From contig NZ_CP195790.1 in assembly GCF_051465645.1 (NCBI RefSeq), positions 930,001-994,000 on the forward strand: a DNA stretch of 64,000 nt, written 5' to 3'. The position numbers and the translations under genes were made by a program. Each line of letters begins with the position of its first letter. Position 1 is the stretch's first letter. The notes under the pieces are model-generated. The model was not told the DNA's origin, searched no databases, and saw only the letters and a list, made by a program, of their open reading frames with translations. Positions 51,900 to 61,346 of this stretch are shown one piece after another. This DNA comes from Planctomicrobium sp051465645 (GTDB lineage Bacteria; Planctomycetota; Planctomycetia; Planctomycetales; Planctomycetaceae).

Positions 51900-52115
51900 C
51901 TACGTCTTCGCCGGTCGAAACTCGAACGTCGCCTTCACGATGCCGTGATCGGTCGTGCCGCTCTTCTTGTGGACTTCCCGGTTCAGATGATCGTTCATGA
52001 CCTCGGAACCCAAGAACGCCCAGACTCGCTTCCGTGAGTTGTCGTAGAACTCCTGCGAGACCAAGATGTGGCCGAGGGACTCTTGGCAGTTGTGACAAAA
52101 GTGCGTGCGATACAT
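51900..52115 (-). CDS. Possible small CxxC protein
   Basis: A 71-residue frame starting MYRTHFCHNCQESLGHIL, with one CxxC and a regular, polar composition; it may be a complete small gene or the end of a larger lost one. No family is recognised and no ribosome site is clear. It is convergent with the PD-(D/E)XK gene. Confidence 0.35.
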   Translation of the reverse strand: MYRTHFCHNCQESLGHILVSQEFYDNSRKRVWAFLGSEVMNDHLNREVHKKSGTTDHGIVKATFEFRPAKT

Positions 52116-52201
52116 GTCCCGTGAACATCAATTCGACTCCCAGAAGCTCTCTAATAGCCACCAGCTTGTGAACGGAAGGTCATTTGACAGCAGCGGAGTG
52201 A

Positions 52202-52360
52202 TTTGGCTGGAAATGCCCAGCAGAAATCCTCGACCAGGAAGAAGCTATCAAAGATGCCAGAGAATGGTTGAAGGAGAATATTGGCGAAGAAATCGTTGCT
52301 CCACCACATATCGAAGCACAGTCAAGGACCAGCATTAGCGTCATTGTTGTTCCCTACTAG
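52202..52360 (+). pseudogene. 3' end of an unidentified gene
   Basis: An open frame without start encodes AEILDQEEAIKDAREWLKEN and ends SVIVVPY with TAG inside the left arm of the palindrome at 52341. The composition is clearly protein-like. The family is not recognised. Confidence 0.4.
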
Positions 52361-52397
52361 CGAGGACCACCTCCTCGCTAGTAGGGAACAACAATGA
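52341..52397. repeat. Perfect palindrome with 25-bp arms
   Basis: Bases 52341-52365 (TCATTGTTGTTCCCTACTAG...) are exactly inverted at 52373-52397, with a 7-base loop ACCACCT. The left arm holds the stop codon of the upstream fragment, the right arm holds AGGGA and the ATG of the plasmid-family fragment. No T run follows, so it is not a standard terminator. Confidence 0.9.
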
Positions 52398-52535
52398 TGT
52401 TTCATCCGGGACGCATTGTCGCCACTCCAGCCGTCCTCGAATCTCTTGAGACTGCCGAGCAATCTGCCTGGGAGTTCGTCACTAAGCACATCTCCGGAGA
52501 TTGGGCAATTGTCGATGATGAAGACAAGGAATCGA
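52394..52535 (+). pseudogene. Truncated relative of the plasmid-associated small protein
   Basis: The frame starts MMFHPGRIVATPAVLESLE and continues with KHISGDWAIVDDEDKESN, which aligns with the intact family member at 2742 (GQVVGTPGVLEML, RHQSGDWG, AAAND). After residue ~47 the match stops and the frame runs into antisense of the SDR remnant until a stop at 52582. The start codon lies in the arm of the palindrome. The conserved C-terminus (ITEADRS) is missing. Confidence 0.72.
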
Positions 52536-52539
52536 ATAT

Positions 52540-52856
52540 CCCATCTCCAGCATCCGCTCAGTACCCACCACCGAAAGTGTAATGTGATGCTGCACCCCGG
52601 ACCTCGTTTCCACAGATTTCAGGTTCCGGCCAGATGCTTCGAAGAAATGCATCGCGGCCTCATCTTCAAGAGAGGGGGGATTGGAAACGTCGATCACCAC
52701 CTGGGCACCAGTCAATGCCCGCTCCAGACCTTCCCCGGTAACGGCGTTAATGCCCGTTGAAGGGGATGCTGCGATCACTCGATTTCTCCGTTCCCGCAAG
52801 TGATTGACAACCTGCGAACCGATCAGACCAGTACCACCAATGACGACGATTTTCAT
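52540..52856 (-). pseudogene. 5' fragment of an NAD(P)-binding SDR/NmrA-type gene
   Basis: Residues 1-~105 match an atypical short-chain dehydrogenase: MKIVVIGGTGLIGSQVVNHL with the GGTGxxG nucleotide loop, VVIDVSNPPS, and HHITLSVVGTERM. The family sequence stops at LEMGYS, where the gene runs into the plasmid-family fragment on the other strand. The substrate-binding part is missing. Confidence 0.8.
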
Positions 52857-52959
52857 GGGATTCCCCTTTGATTAACGGAACTTATTTCTAAAGCACTTTG
52901 CCGAACGAGTTCCACGCCCCCGCTTCGCGGCGTACATCGCTCTTCTTCCCGGAGACTCT

Positions 52960-53014
52960 CGCCAGAGTGGGCGCTTGTTGAAGAAAACAGCTTCATCACT
53001 CGTCCACTCTGGCG
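52960..53014. repeat. Inverted repeat with nested hairpin
   Basis: CGCCAGAGTGG (52960-52970) is exactly inverted at 53004-53014; between the arms TGAAG pairs with CTTCA. It lies between two gene fragments and could be an old terminator or a repeat element end. Confidence 0.5.
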
Positions 53015-53023
53015 CGAACTTGG

Positions 53024-53210
53024 TCAGTGAACTCTGTTGGGAGACTGATAGCTACCGGGAACGCTTCCGAATCCGATGCTCACCCGATTCCACGAGTTGA
53101 TGGTTGCGATAACCCAGATCAAATCTCCCAGTTCCTGATCACTGAACTGGCCGCGAGCCTGCTCGAACACTTCATCCGAAGAGGGCCTGTCTCCTCGCCA
53201 GCGGATCTGC
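53024..53210 (-). pseudogene. C-terminal fragment of a carboxymuconolactone decarboxylase-family protein
   Basis: The minus-strand frame encodes SSDEVFEQARGQFSDQELG, then LIWVIATINSWNRVSIGF and SVPGSYQ, the typical last helices of AhpD/CMD-like proteins. The CxxC catalytic part upstream is absent and the preceding frame is unrelated. Confidence 0.6.
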
Positions 53211-53333
53211 CCTGGACGGTTTGAGGGTCTCTGGTGTTCTCGACTACTCACTGCGATCTCAAAGTGCGCTTCCCCTTCGCTTCCCCGCAGGCTATCAAGC
53301 AATCGATCGACATACGATTCGACGCGTGCGGTT

Positions 53334-53640
53334 TTGGTATGGGAGAATGCATCAGGCTCGTAGCGGTGTCCGTAGGGAACTTCCTTCGGGGCGTCTGCAC
53401 GGCGAGCTGGCGCTGGTTCGTCTCCGGGCTCGTAAGACCCAGATTCCGTGGGCTGAGAAATCGCGATGGTTCTTGCGAAAGCCGGATGCGGGAGATCCGC
53501 ACGTCCGGTTTGACGAGCGGGAGGTGGAAACGGAGCATGGCAAGGCTATTGAGGCACCGGCAACCGAAAGGGCCGGAAACGGATAGGCCCACTGCAACTA
53601 CCGCGCCACCTCTCAACTCTACATCGCGTGTTTTCGGTCT
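53334..53640 (+). other. Probable 3' end of a decayed group II intron
   Basis: The stretch AAGCCGGATGCGGGAGATCC...GCACGTCCGG around 53491-53525 has the form of a group II intron domain V, and the sequence on both sides resembles what usually follows an intron RT gene. No RT gene is present, so only the tail remains. It differs from the intron at 9.7-11.7 kb. The gap up to 53780 shows nothing else. Confidence 0.45.
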
Positions 53641-53780
53641 GTCTCCCTCGAGGTCCTGCGGTCGTGTTCCGACACGTTCATCTTAATAAAAATTTGATAT
53701 CGGCAACGTCTTTCTTAACCCCTTTTTGATGTCCCCTCTGATCTAATTCCTTCTCTTAGTGCTCGTCTGAAGGATTTGAC

Positions 53781-53873
53781 ATGGACATCATCTGGTTGGG
53801 GGCGGGGACAGTGTTCTTTGCTGTTTCCTACGGACTAGTAAGCTTCTTCGCACTTTTAGAAGCGGAGGATTGA
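53781..53873 (+). CDS. Small membrane protein ahead of kdpF
   Basis: A 30-residue peptide (MDIIWLGAGTVFFAVSYGLV then SFFALLEAED) with one membrane segment. Short single-span peptides of this look are common just upstream of kdpF in several bacterial phyla. AAGGA lies upstream of the ATG. The stop is 2 bases before kdpF, so it should be part of the operon. It may help assembly of the pump, which is inference. Confidence 0.65.
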   Translation: MDIIWLGAGTVFFAVSYGLVSFFALLEAED

Positions 53874-53875
53874 AC

Positions 53876-53968
53876 ATGGACTGGACCACGATTGTTTCGC
53901 TCGTCGTTACTGGCGGTCTGGCGATTTACCTCGCTGTTGCTCTTCTGGCTCCGGAGAAGTTTTCATGA
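53876..53968 (+). CDS. kdpF: Potassium-transporting ATPase subunit KdpF
   Basis: A 30-residue peptide ending YLAVALLAPEKFS, matching the typical KdpF end (LLxPExF). It has a single membrane helix and stabilises the KdpABC complex. The stop overlaps the kdpA start by ATGA. Confidence 0.85.
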   Translation: MDWTTIVSLVVTGGLAIYLAVALLAPEKFS

Positions 53969-55710
53969 CTGGAAACACATTCACCCAAATAGCTCTCTTT
54001 CTGGGAGTTCTGCTGGCCTGTGCCAAACCATTAGGGTGGTACATCGGGAGAGTCTATACCGGGACAGCACCGCTCCTTGGAAAGCCACTTGGATTTCTTG
54101 AACGGCTGATGTATCGACTCAGCGGAATCGATCGCACTGCCGAGATGACCTGGCAGCAGTATTCCATAGCGGTACTCGCCTTCAGCTTCGTCAGCTTTCT
54201 GAGCGTTTACTGCGTTCAGAGATTGCAGGCGGTTCTACCTTTCAACCCGGCGGACTTGAGAGCTGTCTCGACGGATTCCGCTTTCAACACTGCTGTCAGT
54301 TTTGCGACGAATACAAACTGGCAAGGATATAGCGGTGAACTCACGATGAGTTATCTGACGCAGATGCTGGTGTTGACGACTCAAAACTTTGTATCTGCTG
54401 GAGTCGGTTTGGCGGTACTGATCGCGCTGATCCGAGGATTCACCCGTCAGTCAAGTAGCACCATCGGCAATTTTTGGGTCGATTTAGTGCAGGGAACGAT
54501 CTATCTCCTTTTGCCGTTGTCGCTCGTACTGGCTGTTGTTCTTGTCTCTCAAGGAGTGGTGCAATCGTTAGGCTCTTCTCCAGAGACGACACTCTTAGAA
54601 CCAGTTAATACGGATGGGAAGACGCTCACCAAACAAACCATTGCCATTGGGCCCGCAGCATCTCAGATTGCCATCAAGCAACTCGGGACGAATGGAGGCG
54701 GATTCTTTAATGTTAACTCGGCTCATCCATTGGAGAATCCGACACCGTTATCGAACTTTCTGGAACTGCTTGCGATTCTTCTCATTCCGGTCGCACTCTG
54801 CTTTACGTTCGGAGGCATGATCGGAAAACGACGCCAGGGCTGGGCAATTTTCTCAGCGATGGCTGTCATCTTCGTTCCGCTTCTCTTGCTCGTGACCTTC
54901 TCAGAACAACAGGGAAATCCCGTTCTCAATAAGCTAGGAATTGATCAGGTGGCTTCCGATTTCCAATCCGGTGGGAATATGGAAGGCAAAGAGGCTCGGT
55001 TTGGAATTGCCAACTCCGCAATGTGGTCTGTTGTGACGACGGCCGCATCCAATGGTTCTGTGAATGCAATGCACGATTCGTTTAGCCCCTTGGGGGGATT
55101 GATTCCGCTGTGGCTGATGCAATTGGGGGAAGTCGTTTTCGGAGGTGTCGGTTCCGGACTTTATGGAATGCTGCTATTTGCAATCGTGGCGGTGTTTATC
55201 GCCGGTCAGATGGTGGGACGAACTCCAGAGTACCTGGGGAAGAAGATCGGGGCGTTTGAAATGAAGATGGCCTCGTTGGCGATCTTGCTTCCCTGTGCGA
55301 CGGTCCTGGTAGGAACTGCTCTCGCTGTCGTCCTGACAGCTGGGCGAGAAACGATTTTCAATCCTGGCTCCCATGGGTTCAGCGAAGTCCTCTATGCGTT
55401 CTCATCAGCGTCCAACAACAATGGCAGTGCGTTTGCCGGTCTGGGAGCCAATACCCCTTTCTATAACGGCCTACTGGGACTGGCGATGCTGATTGGTCGA
55501 TTCTGGGTGATGCTCCCGGTTCTGGCGATTGCAGGTTCACTGGCTGCCAAGAAGTCCGTTCCCGCTAGTCCTGGAACGCTGCCCACCGACACTCCGCTGT
55601 TTGTCATCATGCTGGTTGCGGTCGTGATCGTGGTGGGAGCATTGAGCTACTTCCCTGCCCTGGCTTTGGGGCTCATTGTCGAACATCTTCAGCTCTCGGT
55701 GATGAATTAG
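53965..55710 (+). CDS. kdpA: Potassium-transporting ATPase subunit KdpA
   Basis: A 581-residue channel-like subunit with about ten membrane helices. Selectivity loops are visible, such as FATNTNWQGYSGE, GTNGGGFFNVNSAHP and SSASNNNGSAFAG. KdpA selects and takes up potassium in the high-affinity Kdp pump. The length is normal and the gene overlaps kdpF. Confidence 0.97.
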   Translation: MTGNTFTQIALFLGVLLACAKPLGWYIGRVYTGTAPLLGKPLGFLERLMYRLSGIDRTAEMTWQQYSIAVLAFSFVSFLSVYCVQRLQAVLPFNPADLRAVSTDSAFNTAVSFATNTNWQGYSGELTMSYLTQMLVLTTQNFVSAGVGLAVLIALIRGFTRQSSSTIGNFWVDLVQGTIYLLLPLSLVLAVVLVSQGVVQSLGSSPETTLLEPVNTDGKTLTKQTIAIGPAASQIAIKQLGTNGGGFFNVNSAHPLENPTPLSNFLELLAILLIPVALCFTFGGMIGKRRQGWAIFSAMAVIFVPLLLLVTFSEQQGNPVLNKLGIDQVASDFQSGGNMEGKEARFGIANSAMWSVVTTAASNGSVNAMHDSFSPLGGLIPLWLMQLGEVVFGGVGSGLYGMLLFAIVAVFIAGQMVGRTPEYLGKKIGAFEMKMASLAILLPCATVLVGTALAVVLTAGRETIFNPGSHGFSEVLYAFSSASNNNGSAFAGLGANTPFYNGLLGLAMLIGRFWVMLPVLAIAGSLAAKKSVPASPGTLPTDTPLFVIMLVAVVIVVGALSYFPALALGLIVEHLQLSVMN

Positions 55711-55720
55711 GAGTGCACAC

Positions 55721-57784
55721 ATGACAAAAACCTCCACACCACACTTCAATCAACATGTCATCGGCGATGCGATTGTTTCTTCATTTCAAAAGCTCGACCC
55801 TCGTGTTCAGCTTCGCAATCCAGTGATGTTCGCTGTTTATCTGGGAAGCATGCTGACGACACTGTTCTGGATCAACTCGCTGATGACATCAACGGGCGAA
55901 TCGTCCGGTTTCATTCTGGGAGTTTCGATCTGGCTCTGGTTCACAGTGCTGTTTGCCAACTTTGCGGAAGCAATTGCTGAAGGGCATGGAAAGGCTCAGG
56001 CGGCCTCATTAAAGAAGAGCCGATCCACAGCGACTGCCCATCGGTTAGCTACTCCCTCCGATCGTCAGGGAACAGAAATTTCCGCCACGGAATTGAAGAG
56101 GGGGGATTTCGTCATCGTGAAAGCGGCCGAAACAATCCCGGCGGATGGAGAAGTTATCGAAGGGGTCGCATCCGTCGATGAAAGTGCCATCACCGGAGAG
56201 AGTGCTCCCGTCGTGCGAGAGAGCGGAGGGGATCGCAGTTCCGTCACGGGAGGAACCCGGGTCATCTCCGACTGGCTGATCATTCAGGTCAAGACACTGC
56301 CGGGACAGAGTTTTCTGGATCGCATGATTGCCATGGTGGAAGGTGCCAAACGTCAGAAAACTCCGAACGAAATTGCTCTGGCGATTCTCCTGTCTGCTCT
56401 CACTCTGATCTTCCTGCTGGTCGTGGCCACACTGCTTCCCTATTCGATCTACAGCGTCGAAGCCTCCGGGCAAGGACAAGCAATCAGTCTGACGGTTCTC
56501 ATCGTCCTGTTTGTCTGTCTCGCTCCGACTACAATTGGAGCCCTCCTTTCAGCGATTGGGATTGCCGGGATGAATCGCCTCAGCCAGGCGAATGTGATTG
56601 CCATGTCCGGTCGAGCGGTCGAAGCGGCCGGCGATGTAGATGTTTTGCTGCTGGACAAGACCGGCACGATTACTCTTGGAAATCGTCAGGCGACACGTTT
56701 TGTTCCGGCTGATGGAGTTCCAGAAAAAGAGTTGGCCGAGGTGTCTCATCTGGCCTCCTTGGCAGATGAGACGGCGGAGGGCCGAAGCATCGCCGTCCTG
56801 GCAAAGAGGCACTTTGGGCTGCGGGGACGAGATTTGGAGCAAATCAAACCACACTTCGTCCCGTTTTCCGCTCGCACCCGGATGAGCGGTGTGACCATCG
56901 ATGGGATGGAAATTCGTAAAGGTGCTGCCGAAGCAGTCGAGGTTCACGTTAAGTCCCATGGCGGATTTTTTCCTGACGACGTGAAACACCATGTTCAACA
57001 AATTGCGAATGCAGGTGGAACACCGCTGGTGGTCAGCCGGGATGCTCAAGTGCTCGGGGTGATTGAACTCAAGGATATTGTCAAAGGAGGCATCAAGGAA
57101 CGATTTGCCGAACTGCGACAGATGGGGATCAAGACCGTCATGATCACGGGGGACAATCCTCTGACGGCCGCTGCGATCGCTGCCGAAGCGGGAGTAGATG
57201 ACTATCTGGCGGAGGCCACTCCTGAAGCCAAGCTCTCACTGATCCGTGATTATCAGAAAGGAGGCCGACTGGTTGCCATGACCGGGGACGGCACCAACGA
57301 TGCCCCGGCACTGGCTCAGGCAGATGTGGCGGTGGCGATGAACAGCGGAACGCAGGCAGCCAAAGAAGCAGGAAACATGGTCGATCTTGATTCGAATCCC
57401 ACGAAACTGATCGAGATCGTCAACATTGGCAAGCAGCTCCTGATGACTCGCGGATCGCTCACCACCTTTAGCATTGCCAACGATGTCGCCAAGTATTTTG
57501 CAATCCTTCCGGCAGCGTTCGCCGCGACGTACCCCGCACTCAAGTCGCTGGACCTGATGCGACTCACCTCCCCGAACAGCGCCATTCTTTCGGCAGTGAT
57601 CTTCAACGCCCTGATCATCATCGCCCTGGTGCCACTGGCATTGAATGGGGTTGCCTATCGTCCCGTCGGTGCGGCTCAATTATTACGGAACAACCTGTTG
57701 GTTTATGGAGTCGGCGGACTGATTGTCCCCTTTATCGGAATCAAAGTGATCGATTTGCTGCTCTTCGCGGTAGGTCTGGCCTGA
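55721..57784 (+). CDS. kdpB: Potassium-transporting ATPase subunit KdpB (P-type ATPase)
   Basis: A 687-residue P-type ATPase. The phosphorylated Asp312 lies in LLLDKTGTITLGN; DESAITGESAPVVRESGGD marks the actuator with the TGES loop, and TGDGTNDAPALAQADV the hinge. It hydrolyses ATP to drive uptake by KdpA. The gene starts 10 bases after kdpA. Confidence 0.97.
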   Translation: MTKTSTPHFNQHVIGDAIVSSFQKLDPRVQLRNPVMFAVYLGSMLTTLFWINSLMTSTGESSGFILGVSIWLWFTVLFANFAEAIAEGHGKAQAASLKKSRSTATAHRLATPSDRQGTEISATELKRGDFVIVKAAETIPADGEVIEGVASVDESAITGESAPVVRESGGDRSSVTGGTRVISDWLIIQVKTLPGQSFLDRMIAMVEGAKRQKTPNEIALAILLSALTLIFLLVVATLLPYSIYSVEASGQGQAISLTVLIVLFVCLAPTTIGALLSAIGIAGMNRLSQANVIAMSGRAVEAAGDVDVLLLDKTGTITLGNRQATRFVPADGVPEKELAEVSHLASLADETAEGRSIAVLAKRHFGLRGRDLEQIKPHFVPFSARTRMSGVTIDGMEIRKGAAEAVEVHVKSHGGFFPDDVKHHVQQIANAGGTPLVVSRDAQVLGVIELKDIVKGGIKERFAELRQMGIKTVMITGDNPLTAAAIAAEAGVDDYLAEATPEAKLSLIRDYQKGGRLVAMTGDGTNDAPALAQADVAVAMNSGTQAAKEAGNMVDLDSNPTKLIEIVNIGKQLLMTRGSLTTFSIANDVAKYFAILPAAFAATYPALKSLDLMRLTSPNSAILSAVIFNALIIIALVPLALNGVAYRPVGAAQLLRNNLLVYGVGGLIVPFIGIKVIDLLLFAVGLA

Positions 57785-57825
57785 TCCACGACGCGGCTCC
57801 ATCCTGTTGACAAGGAAAACTCATC

Positions 57826-58485
57826 ATGCTTCAACAACTTCGAATTGCGACCTCGCTGCTGTTCGGCTTCACCATTCTCACTGGGGTCACTTATCCGCTC
57901 GTGGTGACGGTTGTTGCTCAAACCGTGTTCCCTCATCAGGCAAACGGCAGCCTTGAGAAACAAGGGGGAAAAGTCATCGGTTCTGACTTGATCGGACAAC
58001 AGTTTACTCGTCCGGACTACTTCTGGGGACGACTCTCTGCGACATCCCCCGTCCCTTTCAATGCTGCGGCCTCCAGTGGATCAAACTACGGTCCTTTACA
58101 TCCCAGCCTGAAGGAGGCAGCGGAAGCCCGAGTGACAGAGCTTCGGAAATGGAGTACCCCTGACTCGAAAGTTCCAGTTGATCTCGTGACTGCATCTGGA
58201 AGCGGACTGGATCCTCACATTTCGATCGCTGCCGCCGAGTTTCAGGTTCCACGCATCGCCCAGTTGCGAAACATGACAGAAGTGAAAGTGCAGGAACTCG
58301 TCCATCAACACACTGCAGGCCGACAATTCGGTATTCTGGGGGAACCGAGAGTCCATGTTCTACAACTGAACATCGCTCTGGATCGCTCACAGGACTCTCA
58401 GAACGACGGTTCGTCCGGCGGGCCGCTTGATGAACAGGTATTGTCCCGGATAAATCCAACCCATTTACACGAGAATCAAAAGTGA
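57826..58485 (+). CDS. kdpC: Potassium-transporting ATPase subunit KdpC
   Basis: A 219-residue protein with one N-terminal membrane helix (TSLLFGFTILTGVTYPLVVT) and the family motifs GSDLIGQQFTRPDYFWGR, GSNYGPLHPSL and TASGSGLDPHIS. KdpC stabilises the pump and raises ATP affinity. It follows kdpB after 41 bases. The C-terminal ~20 residues extend beyond the usual end. Confidence 0.97.
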   Translation: MLQQLRIATSLLFGFTILTGVTYPLVVTVVAQTVFPHQANGSLEKQGGKVIGSDLIGQQFTRPDYFWGRLSATSPVPFNAAASSGSNYGPLHPSLKEAAEARVTELRKWSTPDSKVPVDLVTASGSGLDPHISIAAAEFQVPRIAQLRNMTEVKVQELVHQHTAGRQFGILGEPRVHVLQLNIALDRSQDSQNDGSSGGPLDEQVLSRINPTHLHENQK

Positions 58486-58643
58486 AACTGAGTCGAACCG
58501 CTCATACGAGAGGAACGCATAGGACGCTTCCCCTGCTGCGGGTGCCACTGAGACGATTCGTGTAGAATTGTTTCAGATGAGCGCTGGCATCCGCAGCGGG
58601 GTTCTCAGAACAGCCGTGATGACGAACATTTCTCCGTACCGAT

Positions 58644-61337
58644 ATGATACCTGCTTCTCGCCCAAACCCTGATCAACTTCTCGCACAACTCCAGGATGCC
58701 AAGTCCAGGGAAACGCGAGGTACTCTCCGAATTTTTTTTGGGTACGCCGCCGGTGTTGGCAAGACCTATTCCATGTTGCAGGCTGCCCGACAGGCAAGAC
58801 GGGAAGGCCGGGATGTCATTGTTGGCTATGTCGAACCCCATGAAAGAGCCGACACAGAGGCCCTGCTGGAAGGATTCGAAACACTCCCGCTGCTAGAAAT
58901 TCCGTATCGGGGAGTGCTTCTGAAAGAGTTTGATGTCGATGCCGCTCTCGCTCGTCATCCGGACTTGATCCTCGTGGATGAATTGGCCCATACCAACGCC
59001 GCGGGATGCCGCCATGAAAAGCGCTGGCAGGATGTCGAGGAAATTCTGGAGGCAGGGATCAATGTCTGGACGACATTGAATGTTCAGCACATCGAGAGCC
59101 TGAATGATGTGATCGGCCAGATTACGGGAGTCATTGTCCGGGAGACGATTCCAGATGGTGTCTTCGAGAGGGCCGATGATCTAGAATTAATCGACATCAC
59201 CCCGGAAGAGTTGCTCGCTCGTCTCAAGGCGGGAAAGGTCTATGTCTCGCATCAGGCCGAGCGGGCCATTCAGAGCTTCTTTCAGAAGCCGAACCTCACG
59301 GCTCTGCGGGAGTTGTCACTTCGCCGGGCTGCCGACCGGGTTCACGATGACGTGGAAGCCGGTCGGCATGCGAAGGCGGCAATCCAACCTTGGGCGACGG
59401 TCGATCGATTGCTGGTTTGCATCGGTCCCAGTCCGACGACAGCCCGGGTGATCCGAACTGCCAAACGGATGGCAACGGCACTCCACGCTTCCTGGATAGC
59501 GGTCTCCGTCGATCTCGCTGGAGAGGAATCGAGTCGTGCTGTCAAACAGCAGATTGCTCAGCATTTTCAACTGGCGGAACGTCTGGGAGCAGAGACGCTG
59601 ACACTGGCGGGTCAGGATGTGACGGAAACAATTCTCGACTTCGCCCGTTCACGAAATGTCACCAAAATTCTCATTGGGAAGACAAAGCAGCCGCGCTGGC
59701 GACGATTCCTCTTGGGAACGGTCGTCGATGATCTGCTGGAACAGAGTGGCGAGATTGATGTCTATGTCATCCACGGGAAGGAAGACATTCAGCCATTCTC
59801 TCCCGTCAAATCTCCCGATTCTCATCTTAATTTAAGCTCGTTTCTGAAATCGTCTTTCGCAATCATGGTAGCGGCTTGCCTGGCTGCTGGACTGCGATTA
59901 CTTCAGATTGCGGATGCGGAAGCGAATACGGTGATGCTCTTTCTGGCAGGCGTTGCCTGGGCAGCCTTTCGCTATGGCCGAGGCCCAGCCGTTTTGAGCA
60001 GCATCTTAGCGGTTCTGATCTTTGATTTTTTCTTCGTTCCGCCGCTGTATACTTTTGCCACAGCTGATTCTCAATATGCCGTTACCTTCGCCGTCATGTT
60101 GACGATCGGGTTGGCCATCAGCACATTGACCTCTCGTTTGCGGGCACAGATCGAGAGTGCCCGCAAACGAGAACGACGAACGTCGGCACTGTTTGAACTG
60201 GGTAAACAGCTCAGCTCACTCTCTGGGAAAATCTTTCTGGTCAATGCAGCCGGGAGCAAGCTGAGTGAGATCACCAGCGGAGAAATCTGTATCTACCTTT
60301 CTTGTCCATCCGCTCCCGCAGAACTGGTATTTGGAGGCAATTCTTCCATTGCAAACCATCCGGTCAGCCTGCCGACTGCTCAATGGGTGATCGACCACGA
60401 ACAGATTGCCGGAGCGGGGACAAACACCTTGCCGAACGCTTTGGCAGTCTTTTTTCCGCTGATCGGTTCACAGAGATCGTTAGGTGCGGTCGGCATTCGA
60501 ATCAATGAGATGCAGACATTGCTTGAGCCCGATCAGCGTCGCTTTATCGAAGCCTGTGCAAATCAGCTCGCTCTCTCGCTGGAACGGGATCAACTTGCGA
60601 TCGATGCCACGGAGGCCCACATTCAGGCGGAAACAGAACAGGTTCGCAGCAGCCTGCTCAGTAGTGTTTCGCACGATCTGAAAACACCTCTGGCAGCGAT
60701 TGCAGGAGCCAGCAGTAGTCTGCTGCAAAGTTCAACTTACGATGAAGCAGTTCGTCGCCAGTTGTTGGAGACAATCAGCGAAGAAGCGAATCGGCTCAAT
60801 AGGCTTCTCGAAAACATTTTGCAAATGTCCAAGCTGGACGCTGGAGCAACAACTCCCAATAGGCAATGGCACCTGCTGGAAGAGATTGTCGGAAGTGCCC
60901 TTCGTCGAACACAACAGGAACTCAAACAACATCCCGTTCAATTGAATCTTCCGGACCATCTCCCTCTGATTTTTATAGATGGCCTGCTGTTGGAACAGGT
61001 CTTCGTCAATCTCCTGGAAAATTCAGCCCGGTACACACCTCCTGGAACAGGCATCCACATCGCTGCGGTTCTGGAGAAAGATGTTATTCGAATCAATGTG
61101 TCCGACAACGGTCCCGGAATTCCCGCTGGTGCAGAAGAGAAAATCTTCAACCGGTTCTATCGAGCTTTTCCAATGGCAGATAGCGGTCGTGGAAGTGGGC
61201 TGGGACTGGCAATCTGTCGTGCAATTGTCAAAGCTCACGGAGGAACGATCATCGCTACGAATGTCCCAGGAGGGGGAGCGGAGTTCGTGATTCGACTTCC
61301 GCTCAGAAAGGATGCTCCTCAGATTCAAGTTGAGTAG
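58644..61337 (+). CDS. kdpD: Sensor histidine kinase KdpD
   Basis: An 897-residue KdpD. Residues ~25-230 form the KdpD domain with a P-loop (FFGYAAGVGKTYSML) and LVDELAHTNA; a UspA-like part follows (~250-370). Four membrane helices lie around 410-500, then a GAF-like part, and the kinase: His677 in SVSHDLKTPLAAI, the N box LLENSARY, and G boxes NVSDNGPGIP and GRGSGLGLAICRAI. It senses potassium limitation or salt and phosphorylates KdpE. It begins 158 bases after kdpC, with a possible extended -10 (TGTAGAAT, about 58560-58568). Confidence 0.96.
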   Translation: MIPASRPNPDQLLAQLQDAKSRETRGTLRIFFGYAAGVGKTYSMLQAARQARREGRDVIVGYVEPHERADTEALLEGFETLPLLEIPYRGVLLKEFDVDAALARHPDLILVDELAHTNAAGCRHEKRWQDVEEILEAGINVWTTLNVQHIESLNDVIGQITGVIVRETIPDGVFERADDLELIDITPEELLARLKAGKVYVSHQAERAIQSFFQKPNLTALRELSLRRAADRVHDDVEAGRHAKAAIQPWATVDRLLVCIGPSPTTARVIRTAKRMATALHASWIAVSVDLAGEESSRAVKQQIAQHFQLAERLGAETLTLAGQDVTETILDFARSRNVTKILIGKTKQPRWRRFLLGTVVDDLLEQSGEIDVYVIHGKEDIQPFSPVKSPDSHLNLSSFLKSSFAIMVAACLAAGLRLLQIADAEANTVMLFLAGVAWAAFRYGRGPAVLSSILAVLIFDFFFVPPLYTFATADSQYAVTFAVMLTIGLAISTLTSRLRAQIESARKRERRTSALFELGKQLSSLSGKIFLVNAAGSKLSEITSGEICIYLSCPSAPAELVFGGNSSIANHPVSLPTAQWVIDHEQIAGAGTNTLPNALAVFFPLIGSQRSLGAVGIRINEMQTLLEPDQRRFIEACANQLALSLERDQLAIDATEAHIQAETEQVRSSLLSSVSHDLKTPLAAIAGASSSLLQSSTYDEAVRRQLLETISEEANRLNRLLENILQMSKLDAGATTPNRQWHLLEEIVGSALRRTQQELKQHPVQLNLPDHLPLIFIDGLLLEQVFVNLLENSARYTPPGTGIHIAAVLEKDVIRINVSDNGPGIPAGAEEKIFNRFYRAFPMADSGRGSGLGLAICRAIVKAHGGTIIATNVPGGGAEFVIRLPLRKDAPQIQVE

Positions 61338-61346
61338 AATTGTTCT

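Noticed and set aside
53221..53686. Arg-rich plus-strand frames of 121 and 150 codons
   Set aside because: They read through a structured RNA-like segment resembling a group II intron tail and have no protein motif.
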